64,000 bases of DNA, taken from assembly GCA_963703355.1 (NCBI GenBank), contig OY969813.1, forward strand, positions 2,480,001-2,544,000, read 5' to 3'. Origin of the DNA: Puia sp963703355. Its GTDB lineage: Bacteria; Bacteroidota; Bacteroidia; Chitinophagales; Chitinophagaceae. Made by a program: the position numbers and the translations under genes. Positions within the stretch are counted from its first letter, which is position 1, and each line of letters starts with the position of its first letter. The notes below the pieces were generated by a model. That model was given only the letters and a program-made list of their open reading frames with translations. It was not told where the DNA came from and did no database searches. Below, one piece after another: positions 27,315 to 36,653 of this stretch.

Positions 27315-28715
27315 ATGACAGAAACGCTTTTAATCATTATTTGTTTACTCCTTGCAGGTTTGATTGTTTTAATTTTCGTTTTACGTGATAAAAGCAGTAC
27401 AGAAATTCCTCAGTTAAAAAATCAGGTTTCGGAAATATTGGCTGAGTTACGAAAACTGGAGTCAAATCTGAAAGAAGATTTCAGAATGAACCGACAAGAG
27501 ATCGGGCAGATTGCCAAAGACAATCGTGAGGAGTTAAACAACACACTCAAAAATATTACGGAACAAAGTCAGACCGCCCTCAGGGATATCAATAAAACCC
27601 TTGAGCAGAACAATCAAAAAAACAGGGAAGACCTGGCTCAAAATCTCAAAGATTTTGGTTTAACGCTTGCTTCCTCATTCGAAAGATTTCAATTGAGCTT
27701 CGATAAGAACGTTGGTTCTTTCAATGAATTACAGAAAGAGAAATTCGCGCAGCTGGAAAAGAAGCAGGACGAGATGATCCGCAATACAGAAAGCAAACTA
27801 GAAAACATAAGATCAACAGTAGAAGAGAAACTGGAGAAAACACTGAGTGAGCGCCTGGGGCAGAGTTTCGAAACCGTAAGCAAACACCTGATCGAAGTGC
27901 AAAAAGGTCTGGGAGAAATGCAGATCCTCGCCACGGATGTGGGTGGATTAAAAAAAGTGCTGAGCAATGTAAAACTCAGGGGAGGTGTGGGAGAAGTGCA
28001 GCTGGCGATGCTGCTGGAACAGATACTGGCGCCCAATCAGTACGACGCCAACGTGTGTACAAAAAAGGGGAGTATTGATACCGTGGAGTTTGCGATTAAG
28101 TTACCGGGAAGAACGGAGGACGAAAACCAATTCGTGTACCTGCCCATTGATGCCAAGTTCCCGAAAGACGTTTACGAACAACTGATCGCGGCTTATGAAA
28201 ATGAGATCCCCGACGATATTGAAACCGCGCAGAAGAATATGGAAATCACCATCAGGAAAATGGCGAAGGACATTCGCGATAAATATATCGATCCGCCGGG
28301 CACCACAGACTTTGCCATCATGTTCCTGCCGTTTGAAAGTATCTATGCGGAAGTGATCCGTCGTTCTGCGCTGGTGGATCAGCTGAGAGATGAATTTAAA
28401 ATCAGCGTAGCGGGGCCTACTACCCTGCTCGCGATTTTAAACAGTCTGCAAATGGGATTCCGAACCCTGGCCATCCAGAAACGCAGTGGCGAAGTATGGA
28501 ATGTGCTGGCGAACGTAAAATCTGAATTTGATAAATTCGGAGGCATGCTGGAAAAAGCACAGAAAAATATTCAGATAGGTTTGAGTAATCTGGATGAAGT
28601 AGTCGGAACAAGAACCAGGGCTATTCAACGTCAGCTGAGAAAAGTAGAAACCCTTCCGGCTGCAGAGTTAAAAGATATCCTGCCCGAGTTGTTGGATGGT
28701 GCGGAGGGGGAATAA
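27315..28715 (+). CDS. rmuC: DNA recombination protein RmuC
   Basis: 466 residues: one N-terminal membrane helix (LLIIICLLLAGLIVLIFVL), a long coiled coil (about 30-195, KNQVSEILAELRKLESNLKEDF), then the RmuC nuclease-like domain with LRGGVGEVQLAMLLEQIL, VYLPIDAKFPKDVYEQL, DPPGTTDFAIMFLPFESIYAEV and AGPTTLLAILNSLQMGFRTLAI. RmuC is known for restricting inversions at short repeats and has recently been seen as a defence-linked nuclease. Complete and apparently monocistronic, convergent with dinD. Confidence 0.95.
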   Translation: MTETLLIIICLLLAGLIVLIFVLRDKSSTEIPQLKNQVSEILAELRKLESNLKEDFRMNRQEIGQIAKDNREELNNTLKNITEQSQTALRDINKTLEQNNQKNREDLAQNLKDFGLTLASSFERFQLSFDKNVGSFNELQKEKFAQLEKKQDEMIRNTESKLENIRSTVEEKLEKTLSERLGQSFETVSKHLIEVQKGLGEMQILATDVGGLKKVLSNVKLRGGVGEVQLAMLLEQILAPNQYDANVCTKKGSIDTVEFAIKLPGRTEDENQFVYLPIDAKFPKDVYEQLIAAYENEIPDDIETAQKNMEITIRKMAKDIRDKYIDPPGTTDFAIMFLPFESIYAEVIRRSALVDQLRDEFKISVAGPTTLLAILNSLQMGFRTLAIQKRSGEVWNVLANVKSEFDKFGGMLEKAQKNIQIGLSNLDEVVGTRTRAIQRQLRKVETLPAAELKDILPELLDGAEGE

Positions 28716-28725
28716 TGGCCTTTGA

Positions 28726-29568
28726 TTAGCTCTTTGATTTCTTCTTTACATCCCTAAGTATCTTCTTATTCTCGCCTTCCAATTTTCGCAGGACCTTTTT
28801 TACATCTTCAGAAGGAGGAAGATTTTCGGGATGTATACCTCGTTCCAATAGCATTTCTCTGACCGCGATACTATTTTCCACGTGTTCCTTTTCTATTGGA
28901 TCCTGACCTTTTAAATCTCCGGTTTGAACATTCAGACTCGTCATTTCAGCCGCGAGATCTTTTGCTTTTATACTGATAGTAGGAAGAAAATCCGCCACTG
29001 GCCTGTTTTCTGGAATGCCCATTTTGATTTTAAGTTGAGGTGTTGACAGTTTGAAAAGGGCCTGGTCTCCCTTTGAACGGATGATTGCAAAACCTTTTTC
29101 ATCCACACCCCGCTCAAATAATATACCTGAAAGATGTTTTTCGGTCTGACTTAGTTTCTCCCTGGCTTTTATCCTTTCATATTCCAAAAGCCTTTGTTCA
29201 ATAACCTCGGCACGACGTGTTTGCAAGGCAAAATAAGTCTGGGCAAATGATATCTCCGGCTTTCGGCTATCCCCATTTTGCGCAATCAGGTAACAGGCAT
29301 ATCGGGTTAAGGCGACATCTGCTATTTCCTGTTGTGCACCTTTCCCACCCTCGATCACTTTCCTGACGTCAGGAAAGTGATCTCCAATATTACCTCCTGC
29401 ATTTCTGCATGCTTCTTTTGCCTTACTTATTACTTTTTCAAAATTTTCCCATTTGCTGTATCCAAGAAGTAACTGCAATTCCCTTGCGCTCCAGCATTCT
29501 ACATTATTTATTAACCGGGTAGCTGCTTCAAATTCGGCCACCAATTGTTTAATTTCATCACTCTTCAT
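28726..29568 (-). CDS. dinD: DNA damage-inducible protein D (DinD)
   Basis: 280 residues, normal DinD length. The conserved core is present: WSARELQLLLGYSKWENFEKVI, ACRNAGGNIGDHFPDV, DVALTRYACYLIAQNGDSRKPEISFAQTYFA and the C-terminal ILFERGVDEKGFAIIRSKGDQALF. E. coli DinD inhibits RecA-mediated strand exchange and is under LexA control; I did not find a clear LexA box here. Convergent with rmuC, 10 bases apart. Confidence 0.93.
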   Translation of the reverse strand: MKSDEIKQLVAEFEAATRLINNVECWSARELQLLLGYSKWENFEKVISKAKEACRNAGGNIGDHFPDVRKVIEGGKGAQQEIADVALTRYACYLIAQNGDSRKPEISFAQTYFALQTRRAEVIEQRLLEYERIKAREKLSQTEKHLSGILFERGVDEKGFAIIRSKGDQALFKLSTPQLKIKMGIPENRPVADFLPTISIKAKDLAAEMTSLNVQTGDLKGQDPIEKEHVENSIAVREMLLERGIHPENLPPSEDVKKVLRKLEGENKKILRDVKKKSKS

Positions 29569-29719
29569 ACAATCTATTTTCTGGTTTCTAAGTTAAACAA
29601 CAGGGTTTAAATCAAGACGGGTGAAAACACCCTTTCTTTTTGTTTTCGCAAATTTGCCTATTGAATTATAGCTTGAACATATTCCCGAATATTCACGCCT
29701 GGGTATTTGCCGCTTTAGC

Positions 29720-29897
29720 TCAAAAAAAATAGTAAATTTAAGCTATGACCAAAAGGGAAAAAAAGGGAAAAAAAACTCCAAACATTACTATAGATAAATC
29801 TCTTGAGAAATATAGAGAGCAGCCTGTATTTCAAGAAAAGCTTGACAAGGCAAACGAAGTGTTAGCCAGAGTTGGGGTTCCAAAGAAAAAAAAGTGA
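29720..29897 (+). CDS. 51-residue-type basic protein (copy 2), with duplicated upstream sequence
   Basis: The coding part is 29745-29897 (50 residues): KKTPNITIDKSLEKYREQ, FQEKLDKANEVLARVG, VPKKKK, almost the same as the protein at 26545-26700. The 25 bases before its ATG also match the end of the DUF6934 gene upstream of copy 1 (AATAGTAAATTTAA). The DUF6934 gene itself is missing here, so this is a partial duplication of the two-gene module. Confidence 0.6.
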
Positions 29898-29946
29898 GAA
29901 TGCTAAGGTGCATAGTCACAATCCATTTCGGTCGTATCACAATTTT

Positions 29947-30102
29947 ATGAATAAGAAGGAATTTCAAAATATGCGGAAAGGACTTGAACGCCAGCATGCG
30001 GAAGTCCTTAAATCTAAGGGTGCTGCCCGTAAACTTTTACTTGAGTTGAGGCTAATCACTCCTAAAGGAAATTTAACTACTGTCTTCAAACCTGTTCGGT
30101 AG
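29947..30102 (+). CDS. 51-residue hypothetical protein
   Basis: ATG at 29947, basic: MNKKEFQNMRKGLERQHAEV then KGAARKLLLELRLITPKGNL and FKPVR. It follows copy 2 of the basic protein by 49 bases in the same direction. The KGAARKLLLELRLITPKGNL segment looks like a genuine small accessory protein of this phylum, but I cannot name a family. Confidence 0.45.
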   Translation: MNKKEFQNMRKGLERQHAEVLKSKGAARKLLLELRLITPKGNLTTVFKPVR

Positions 30103-30187
30103 TATATTTAACTAAGTCTGTTCTATTTTATGGTTTTCACGACTATGATAATACGATAGGGTACAAAATCCGACTTCCTCAAATTCA

Positions 30188-30240
30188 ACCTGTTTGACTT
30201 CATAGGCGACATACACTGCCATGCCGAAATTATAATACTG
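30188..30240 (+). pseudogene. N-terminal fragment of a metallophosphoesterase (GDIHxH motif)
   Basis: The plus strand reads FDFIGDIHCHAE, the first metal-binding motif (GDIHGH) of PrpE/calcineurin-like phosphoesterases, and then loses coding sense. A second copy of the same fragment is at 36654. No rest of the gene is present. Confidence 0.45.
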
Positions 30241-30254
30241 ATATTCACCCCTGA

Positions 30255-30895
30255 CTATTGAAATATATAAATGACCCCTAAAACAATAAAAGCAGGAATT
30301 GCAATTACTAACAATGGAAAAATAGCGTTACATACCGCCTTTTTTATTTTAAATTTTTGAATTAACATAATACCTTTTATCATGATCACTAAAGACCAAA
30401 TGGCTAAGATAAAATCACCCGCTATTATTAAAATATAGGCGATAACTTTCAAAATGCTTTGCTCGTGAATGTCTATATCGACAATGCCTCCTCCAAAGAA
30501 CAACAGTTCCGGTAACAGTAAAATGAAAGTACAAATAGATGGAACCATTGCCCAGGATAATACAGTCATAAACTGATCGGTGCTTGCTTTTCCTTTTATC
30601 CATCCGCCCGTCCAGCTCAAAAGTGCAGCATAGATATAGCTAAAAATCCAGCCAAATAGTCCGCCTAAGATCATGACGATTGTCAATAGTAAAATTGAGT
30701 AAAACCACCTGTGTATAATCAAATGTTGGTAATTCTGATTAAGAGCATTCACCATGCCGCCCAATATAAGCAAGAGGTGACATACTTATTTGGACAATTT
30801 TTAAGAATAAAATCAAGCGTGAGGGTAGGTTTCGTCCAAATCGTAATCAATAAATCCTTCTCATTGAGTAAATTTTCCTGATCTAATATATCCAT
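30255..30895 (-). pseudogene. YIP1-type membrane protein gene with a frameshift
   Basis: The long frame (30255-30773) has five hydrophobic helices and AALLSWTGGWIKGKASTDQF. Upstream, in another frame, the true N-terminus is seen: MDILDQENLLNEKDLLITIW, TLDFILKNCPNKYVT starting at 30895. One missing base near 30778 splits the two. The joined protein would be about 212 residues, the size of the intact paralogue at 50478-51116, with which it aligns along its whole length. Either a pseudogene or a sequencing error. Confidence 0.7.
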
Positions 30896-31127
30896 GGTAC
30901 GTGGTAGATTTCAGGGTTGGTCATTCTAAATGTAAGTCGATTTTACAAATTATTTATCTAAGCAAAAACCCTTAGACTTTTCCTATGCAAAACCGTACTT
31001 GTTTGTTTGCTGATCTCAAAAAAGATGTCGATTTTGTAATAGCAAAACGATATGCCTGAGCGATAAAGGGAACAGGGTGCGAATAGAAGGATTTATCGTG
31101 GCCAACTAAAAATTAATAACCCTTAAT

Positions 31128-31541
31128 ATGTTCCAGAAAAAAACCGTAAAGGCCTTTTCCATCGTGGCCATTGTTTTATCATCATTAGGAATTCTATTTA
31201 GCCTCGTAGCTACTCTTATCGTTCGAAGTGATATTGGCACGCTCGCATTCATTATGGGAATCATTTCCTGGGCAATTCTGTTATGGGCAAGTATTATTGG
31301 ATATCAACTTTGTTCTTCATATAAACTTTACGACGAGGAGTATAAAAAAGTAGGAATCAGAATTTATGCGATCATAGTCGCCTTTATTCTGTTCTTTTTT
31401 GTAGGCCTGATTGCCGGCCTCGCTGTATCCGTAATATTATTGTCTGCACTTTGGGCGCTCAAAAAGAATTATGATGAATGGAACAGTAACGATACATTCA
31501 TAAGCGCTCCTCTTCCAAATGATTCAACACCTGGTTCTTGA
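31128..31541 (+). CDS. multi-helix membrane protein
   Basis: 137 residues with helices near 8-32, 36-62 and 76-105 and a polar, low-complexity C-terminus (NSNDTFISAPLPNDSTPGS). The first part resembles small DUF4190/TM2-like membrane proteins in pattern but no family is certain. About 70 bases upstream of the secreted protein gene on the same strand. Confidence 0.5.
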   Translation: MFQKKTVKAFSIVAIVLSSLGILFSLVATLIVRSDIGTLAFIMGIISWAILLWASIIGYQLCSSYKLYDEEYKKVGIRIYAIIVAFILFFFVGLIAGLAVSVILLSALWALKKNYDEWNSNDTFISAPLPNDSTPGS

Positions 31542-31608
31542 TTAGAAGGTGCAGGGTATATTATGTCTTAACAAAATGCATTTGTTGTGTAAAGTATATA
31601 GGTCTTCT

Positions 31609-32568
31609 ATGATTAGATATATAATTAGCTTTAGCCTCCTCCTGATAGCCATTTCAACCCTTTCACAGGATCTTGAACTCAATATTCAAAATAAAAAACT
31701 CGCAGATTTTCTGAAAATCGAACAATTATTGGGAAGTGAAAGAACTGAAAACACATCACATTTTATTTTAAAAAATGGCCTTGCGCAACCCATTCAATTT
31801 CGGCGCAAACAGCGTGATCTTCCAGATCTGACTGTACAGTATTTTTATTTCGAAAAAGATTCTGTAATCGATAACGTCGTATATGAATGGAGCGAAACTA
31901 ATTTTCAAGAAAATAAAGAAAATGCGACAATATCAAACGAGGAAATGAAAGCATTTATTGATAAATATAAGGACGTATATCAACAGATCTTTAGCAAATA
32001 TGGTAAAAGTAAAAGTGAAGGAAGCATAGATGACACTTCGAAAATAATAAAGGGAGGATTTGAAAAAACGGACCACTGGAATACTTCCGATAGCTCGGGA
32101 ATTATATTTTACATTATTCTTTCGAAAAAGTATGAGAAAAGGGGATCAATGACAATCACTCCAACTTATAGGATAAGATTGGAAGTTCAAAATCTTGCTG
32201 AAAATGGAATCAAAGAGGATGCTCTGAAACTGACAGAAAATAAAATTAAAGAACTGGACTCGGTGTTTAACTCATTTTTATCTGAGCTTAAAAATAATGA
32301 TTTTGAAAAGGCAAAATTATGCTTGTCAGGTTTAATACTTAGTACGGTAACGAATGAACAATTACAAAACCTGAGAAAAAGTATAAAATCCAACAACAGG
32401 CTTATAGTCTATTTTACCGGCGTTCAAATTGGTTTAGATGGCTCGAATTATGTAATGCTGCAGTATAAATACAATAAAGATTCTAACGTACCACCAAAGG
32501 ATCTTATCAAAGTAATTTTCGACAGAGAAAATAAAATTGCAGGAATTCAACCGATAAAAAGGCAATAA
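31609..32568 (+). CDS. secreted protein of unknown function
   Basis: Start chosen at MIRYIISFSLLLIAIS (31609), which gives a signal peptide ending near LSQ; the frame is open to 31549. About 319 residues, mature part rich in Lys/Glu with a helical pair EDALKLTENKIKELDSVFNSF then LKNNDFEKAKLCLS and a DUF4019-like C-terminal half (VYFTGVQIGLDGSNYVMLQYKY, VIFDRENKIAGIQ). No motif for an enzyme is seen. Confidence 0.55.
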   Translation: MIRYIISFSLLLIAISTLSQDLELNIQNKKLADFLKIEQLLGSERTENTSHFILKNGLAQPIQFRRKQRDLPDLTVQYFYFEKDSVIDNVVYEWSETNFQENKENATISNEEMKAFIDKYKDVYQQIFSKYGKSKSEGSIDDTSKIIKGGFEKTDHWNTSDSSGIIFYIILSKKYEKRGSMTITPTYRIRLEVQNLAENGIKEDALKLTENKIKELDSVFNSFLSELKNNDFEKAKLCLSGLILSTVTNEQLQNLRKSIKSNNRLIVYFTGVQIGLDGSNYVMLQYKYNKDSNVPPKDLIKVIFDRENKIAGIQPIKRQ

Positions 32569-32735
32569 TCTGTTTATAATATATTTATTATAAGATATCC
32601 CGAATCTACACAGACAATGAAACCCACTAAATTTCAGCTGGTTAAAATATTTCATGAAGGTCGAAACCATGGCTTTGAATCTGTCTTATATATTTCTATT
32701 TTGTGTAAGAGACGCTTAACCCTTATTTCCTTCCA

Positions 32736-33470
32736 ATGATTGTCAACTTCAGGGAAACATATAAATCCTTCAACACCGCCGAATTGTTGAACATCGTCAA
32801 AGAACCAAACGACTATCAACCCGAGGCTGTGCTGGCCGCAATTGAACTGCTTAAAGAGAGAACGGTTACCCATGCGGAAATTGCTGAGGCTGAACGCATG
32901 AGAGAAAACAAAAAGGATTTCTGGCCAGATGAAAAGAAAATCCTGAAGAATGTATCCGCAAAAATTGAAGACTTCGTAGAACCTATTGTCACGCCGGAGA
33001 CTAAAATAAATATCAAAAAATGGATTAACGTTTTGATAGTTACCCTGGGTATTTATTGTGCCTGGATGCTGACAAATCTGATTATCAGATGGCGCAGATT
33101 GTATGAGCTTGATCGTTTTGAAACGTTGACGCTGTTCGAAATGATCGCACCACTTTATCTGATGGTTACCATTGTCGGATTATATAAAAAAAAGAAATGG
33201 GGATGGATGTTACTAATGATTTATTTCATCATTGAAGCAATAGATTTTGCCACCGGAATTTATTACTCGATTAAATACTCCTTTTTACATGGGCATGTCG
33301 GCGAATCCGTACTGGGAACCTTCGTGTATGGTCTGGCAGGTTATCTTATGTCGCAAAAGGATACAAGAACTTACTTCAATATAAGCGCTGCATTTTTTAG
33401 AAACACGATATTTTCCGGGATCATTCTTTTTCTCGGTATTGCTGTTTTTTTCAAATATTTTTATGGCTGA
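32736..33470 (+). CDS. membrane protein with N-terminal helical module
   Basis: 244 residues. The first about 60 residues (FNTAELLNIVKEPNDYQPEAVLAAIELLKER) form a module common at the N-terminus of Bacteroidota membrane proteins, and are followed by four helices (about 93-110, 130-150, 155-175, 220-243). WGWMLLMIYFIIEAIDFATGIYY is typical of a bundle of this type. Function unknown. Confidence 0.55.
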   Translation: MIVNFRETYKSFNTAELLNIVKEPNDYQPEAVLAAIELLKERTVTHAEIAEAERMRENKKDFWPDEKKILKNVSAKIEDFVEPIVTPETKINIKKWINVLIVTLGIYCAWMLTNLIIRWRRLYELDRFETLTLFEMIAPLYLMVTIVGLYKKKKWGWMLLMIYFIIEAIDFATGIYYSIKYSFLHGHVGESVLGTFVYGLAGYLMSQKDTRTYFNISAAFFRNTIFSGIILFLGIAVFFKYFYG

Positions 33471-33641
33471 TAAGTGCTGCTATCCCGGTTGTTTTTAAAA
33501 CAGCACCAGCTGCTGCTTATGATTACGTTATACCGCGCTATGCCGCATTCTTTGTTAAAATATTGTTTATACCTCTTTAATCAGGCAGACTAAATATTTC
33601 CTCCCCGGTTATTTACTAGATTTAATCCTGCACCAGTTTAT

Positions 33642-35963
33642 ATGCACATGACCCGGGCCTTTTTACTTTTTTTACTAACTCATCTGATATTTTCAACCGC
33701 CCGGAGTCAAAGCACCCAGTCAACGATCGTCTATAAAGGCATGGTAATAAACAAAGATGCGGAGCCGGTAAGTTATGCAACTGTAAGTCTCGGGAACAGC
33801 AGCATCAATACCATGACCAATGAAAAGGGACAATTCATTTTAAAAATCCCTGCAGAAAATAAAGGGCAGGCGCTGCATTTCACCCATGTGGGTTATAAGC
33901 CGGTTACACTCTTCGCCACAGAGGATAGTTTGTATAGCATTCGAATGGAGGTGCAGGAAACGGAATTGAAAGAAGTGATCATTAAAAAAATCAACGCGCT
34001 GGAGTTGCTTAAAAATGCAATCTCTAAAATCCCGGAGAACTATGCGACCTCTCCATATCGTTTGGGCGGATTCTACCGTATGACGGGAAGCAAGGAAAAA
34101 AAAGTGATCGACCTTTCGGAAGCCGTATTCAATATCTATTATGAAAACTATTCGAAAAAAAATAATCAGTTCAACCTGGTGAAGTCGCGGGTGGATAAGG
34201 ACCTTACGGCTTTTAACGGTGCTGACAATGTGAGCATGGGGCTGGATCCTTCTGCCATTACGGAGTTGAATATCGTAAGCGATGTCAGTGGTTCAGATCT
34301 GTTGGATGAGAAGGGGCTGGCATCGCATGTTTTTGTTTTCAAGGGTCTCATGAATTACAACGGACGGCCCGCCTATGAAATTCAGTTTGACGAGAAAGAC
34401 GGCATCAAAAAATCACTGTATAAAGGAAAGATACTGATCGACGCAGACGACCTGGCGTTTCTGGAATTTGACATCCGGCTGAGCCCGAAAGGCATTGCTT
34501 ATTTTGACTGGGGCTTTTTGATGAAGATGATGCTGAACATGGCCCACGTGAAAGCCAACCTGCTCGACGAGCGCAAAATAATCACCTATCGGAAATTCGG
34601 TTCAACATATTATTTAAACCGGGCTAACAGTGGAAGTCTGTATTATCTGGCGGGGGGAAAAAAACATTTTATTTTCGATCCGCTGGATATTAAAATAAAT
34701 TTTCTCGTCACCAGCATCGACACGCTGAACGTACAGCCATTCCAGAAAGACGAAATACTCCGCAATAAGGCCAGGATAGAATCCCAAAGCAAAGTAATCC
34801 AGGATACCCGCGACGCCCCGGAACATTCAGATACCACCGATCATTTCTGGCAGGATTATAATCTGATCCTGGCTGAGTTTAATGTGGACTCTGCCATACG
34901 GGTAATACAGGCAAACAATACCACACTGAATTATAAGGACCAGCAGGCTGTTTACCTGAGAAAAAATAATAAGGACAAAATCAGGGGCATCGATTCCGTG
35001 CTCAGCTTCTATCATGGGAAAGACCAGTTTAACGGAACGGCACTGATTGCGATGAATGGAAATCCGATCTATGAAAAAGGGTTTGGCTTTGCAAACAGGG
35101 AAAAGGGAATTCCCAATTCGGCAGCAACACAATTCAGGATCGGATCCACTTCCAAATCATTCACGGCGATGCTGATCATGCAACTGGTTAATGCAAATAA
35201 ACTTCGGTTAAGCGATACCGTGGGTAAATTCCTGAACGGTTACGTGCATGGCGGTATCACTATTGAGCAGTTGCTAACGCATCAGTCAGGCATTCCCAAC
35301 TACACTTCCAATCCCGATTACCTTGTGAAAATATTAAATAAAAAATATACACCCGACGAGCTCGTACAGAACTTCTGCAGCGATTCCCTTGAATTCACGC
35401 CCGGCACACAATTCAGTTATAGCAATTCAGGATATGTAATTCTCGCGGACATTATTGAAAAAGTAACGGGTAAAAAATATGCGGATGTGTTGTCTGAGCA
35501 AATATTTGTTCCGTTGAAAATGACCAACTCTTATTTTATTTATTCTTCCGGTAAGGACAACCGCGCAACGGGATATATCAACGGTGAACCGGAGAATGCC
35601 TATCCGGTCGAAAATGTGATTGGCGCGGGAGGTATCACAACAACGGCGGGAGATTTACTGAACTGGGCAAATGCCTTGACTACTGATCAATTAATACCCA
35701 TGGCAATAAAAAGTCAGCTTTTTACTCCAAGAGTAGAATGGAAAGAATGGGATGCGTCGTACGGTTACGGATGGATGATCGACCGGAATTTATTTCAGGT
35801 TTCGGCTAAACATGCCGTGATCTATCACCCCGGAACTGAATTTGGTTTTTTTGATATGCTTGTTTTTCAGCCTGACAAAGGCATCGTGCTCGTGTTATTA
35901 AATAACACAGGCGATTTCCCCCGCTTTGATATTACAGATCTGATGCTTACGTTATTAAATTAA
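33642..35963 (+). CDS. carboxypeptidase-regulatory-like domain fused to a beta-lactamase-family serine hydrolase
   Basis: 773 residues with signal peptide. Residues about 28-105 form a CarboxypepD_reg-like domain (YKGMVINKDAEPVSYATVSL, TMTNEKGQFILKI, LHFTHVGYKPVTL). A DUF5686-like middle part follows (about 110-350, ELLKNAISKIPENYATSPY). From about 440 comes a class C beta-lactamase/DD-peptidase-like domain with Ser502-x-x-Lys505 (STSK), Tyr593-x-Asn595 (YSN) and a HPGTEFG motif. Enzyme core looks complete. Probably periplasmic or outer-membrane associated; substrate unknown. Confidence 0.85.
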   Translation: MHMTRAFLLFLLTHLIFSTARSQSTQSTIVYKGMVINKDAEPVSYATVSLGNSSINTMTNEKGQFILKIPAENKGQALHFTHVGYKPVTLFATEDSLYSIRMEVQETELKEVIIKKINALELLKNAISKIPENYATSPYRLGGFYRMTGSKEKKVIDLSEAVFNIYYENYSKKNNQFNLVKSRVDKDLTAFNGADNVSMGLDPSAITELNIVSDVSGSDLLDEKGLASHVFVFKGLMNYNGRPAYEIQFDEKDGIKKSLYKGKILIDADDLAFLEFDIRLSPKGIAYFDWGFLMKMMLNMAHVKANLLDERKIITYRKFGSTYYLNRANSGSLYYLAGGKKHFIFDPLDIKINFLVTSIDTLNVQPFQKDEILRNKARIESQSKVIQDTRDAPEHSDTTDHFWQDYNLILAEFNVDSAIRVIQANNTTLNYKDQQAVYLRKNNKDKIRGIDSVLSFYHGKDQFNGTALIAMNGNPIYEKGFGFANREKGIPNSAATQFRIGSTSKSFTAMLIMQLVNANKLRLSDTVGKFLNGYVHGGITIEQLLTHQSGIPNYTSNPDYLVKILNKKYTPDELVQNFCSDSLEFTPGTQFSYSNSGYVILADIIEKVTGKKYADVLSEQIFVPLKMTNSYFIYSSGKDNRATGYINGEPENAYPVENVIGAGGITTTAGDLLNWANALTTDQLIPMAIKSQLFTPRVEWKEWDASYGYGWMIDRNLFQVSAKHAVIYHPGTEFGFFDMLVFQPDKGIVLVLLNNTGDFPRFDITDLMLTLLN

Positions 35964-36026
35964 TCGTGACAGAGTTACCCTATTTAGGGTATATGTCAAT
36001 TACACGCAATTTTGTATATTTGATAT

Positions 36027-36254
36027 ATGTCTTCTATTCAAATTGAAATATTAAATCCGAAGGCAAATAAGCTGCTAAAAGACCTAGCCGATCAAAAACT
36101 AATCGCCATCAAAGAAATTAGTTCCAACGACAATTTCCTCAAAATCGTAAGGCGAATCAGGAATAAAGCAAAGGCCGATGCCCCATCCTTTGCAGTGATC
36201 ACGAAAGAAGTAGAATCTGCGAGAGCAAAGCGTTATGCCAAAGCAAAGAGATAG
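36027..36254 (+). CDS. antitoxin partner of PIN toxin
   Basis: 75 residues, lysine-rich, with helices (PKANKLLKDLADQKLIAI, FLKIVRRIRNKAKA). It overlaps the PIN gene by 20 bases and lies directly upstream, the usual place of the antitoxin in this COG1569-type pair. It resembles the short antitoxins of Bacteroidota PIN modules; the DNA-binding fold is not obvious. Confidence 0.7.
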   Translation: MSSIQIEILNPKANKLLKDLADQKLIAIKEISSNDNFLKIVRRIRNKAKADAPSFAVITKEVESARAKRYAKAKR

Positions 36255-36648
36255 AATCATTATCGATACTAATTTGTGGCTTAGCTTTCTGATTACTAAA
36301 AACATTTCCGCACTCGATAAGATATTTTCAAACAATCTGATCATCCTTCTATATAGCCAGGAACTTATAGATGAATTTATCACCGTAGCAAAGAGGCAAA
36401 AATTCAGGAAATATTTTAGTGCAGAAGATTTGCAAGATCTTCTTTTAGCCATGAGCAGTAGAGCAATATTTATTGAGGTGACTACCTCAGTTGACATCTG
36501 TCGGGATCCAAAAGATAATTTCTTACTGAACCTATCTACTGATGGTAAGGCTTCTCACCTCATCACGGGTGACAATGATTTATTGGAACTGAAAAAATTC
36601 GGAAAAACCAGGATCCTTTCGATAATGGAATATCTGGAAGGAAAATAA
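36235..36648 (+). CDS. PIN-domain toxin (COG1569 type)
   Basis: 137 residues. Four acidic PIN residues are visible: Asp in RIIIDTNLWLSF, Glu in YSQELIDEFI, Asp in ICRDPKDNFLLNL and Asp in LITGDNDLLELKKF. PIN toxins are RNases that cut mRNA, tRNA or rRNA. Overlaps its antitoxin gene, so both are translated from one message. Complete. Confidence 0.88.
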   Translation: MPKQRDRIIIDTNLWLSFLITKNISALDKIFSNNLIILLYSQELIDEFITVAKRQKFRKYFSAEDLQDLLLAMSSRAIFIEVTTSVDICRDPKDNFLLNLSTDGKASHLITGDNDLLELKKFGKTRILSIMEYLEGK

Positions 36649-36653
36649 GAAAC

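Noticed and set aside
29619..29640. Terminator-like stem GGGTG-AAAA-CACCC followed by T-rich sequence
   Set aside because: On the plus strand there is no gene just upstream that needs it, since the nearest gene is dinD on the other strand; probably chance.
36015..36022. TATATTTG as a -7 promoter element for the PIN module
   Set aside because: It lies only 4 bases before the start codon, which would place the transcript start inside the gene.
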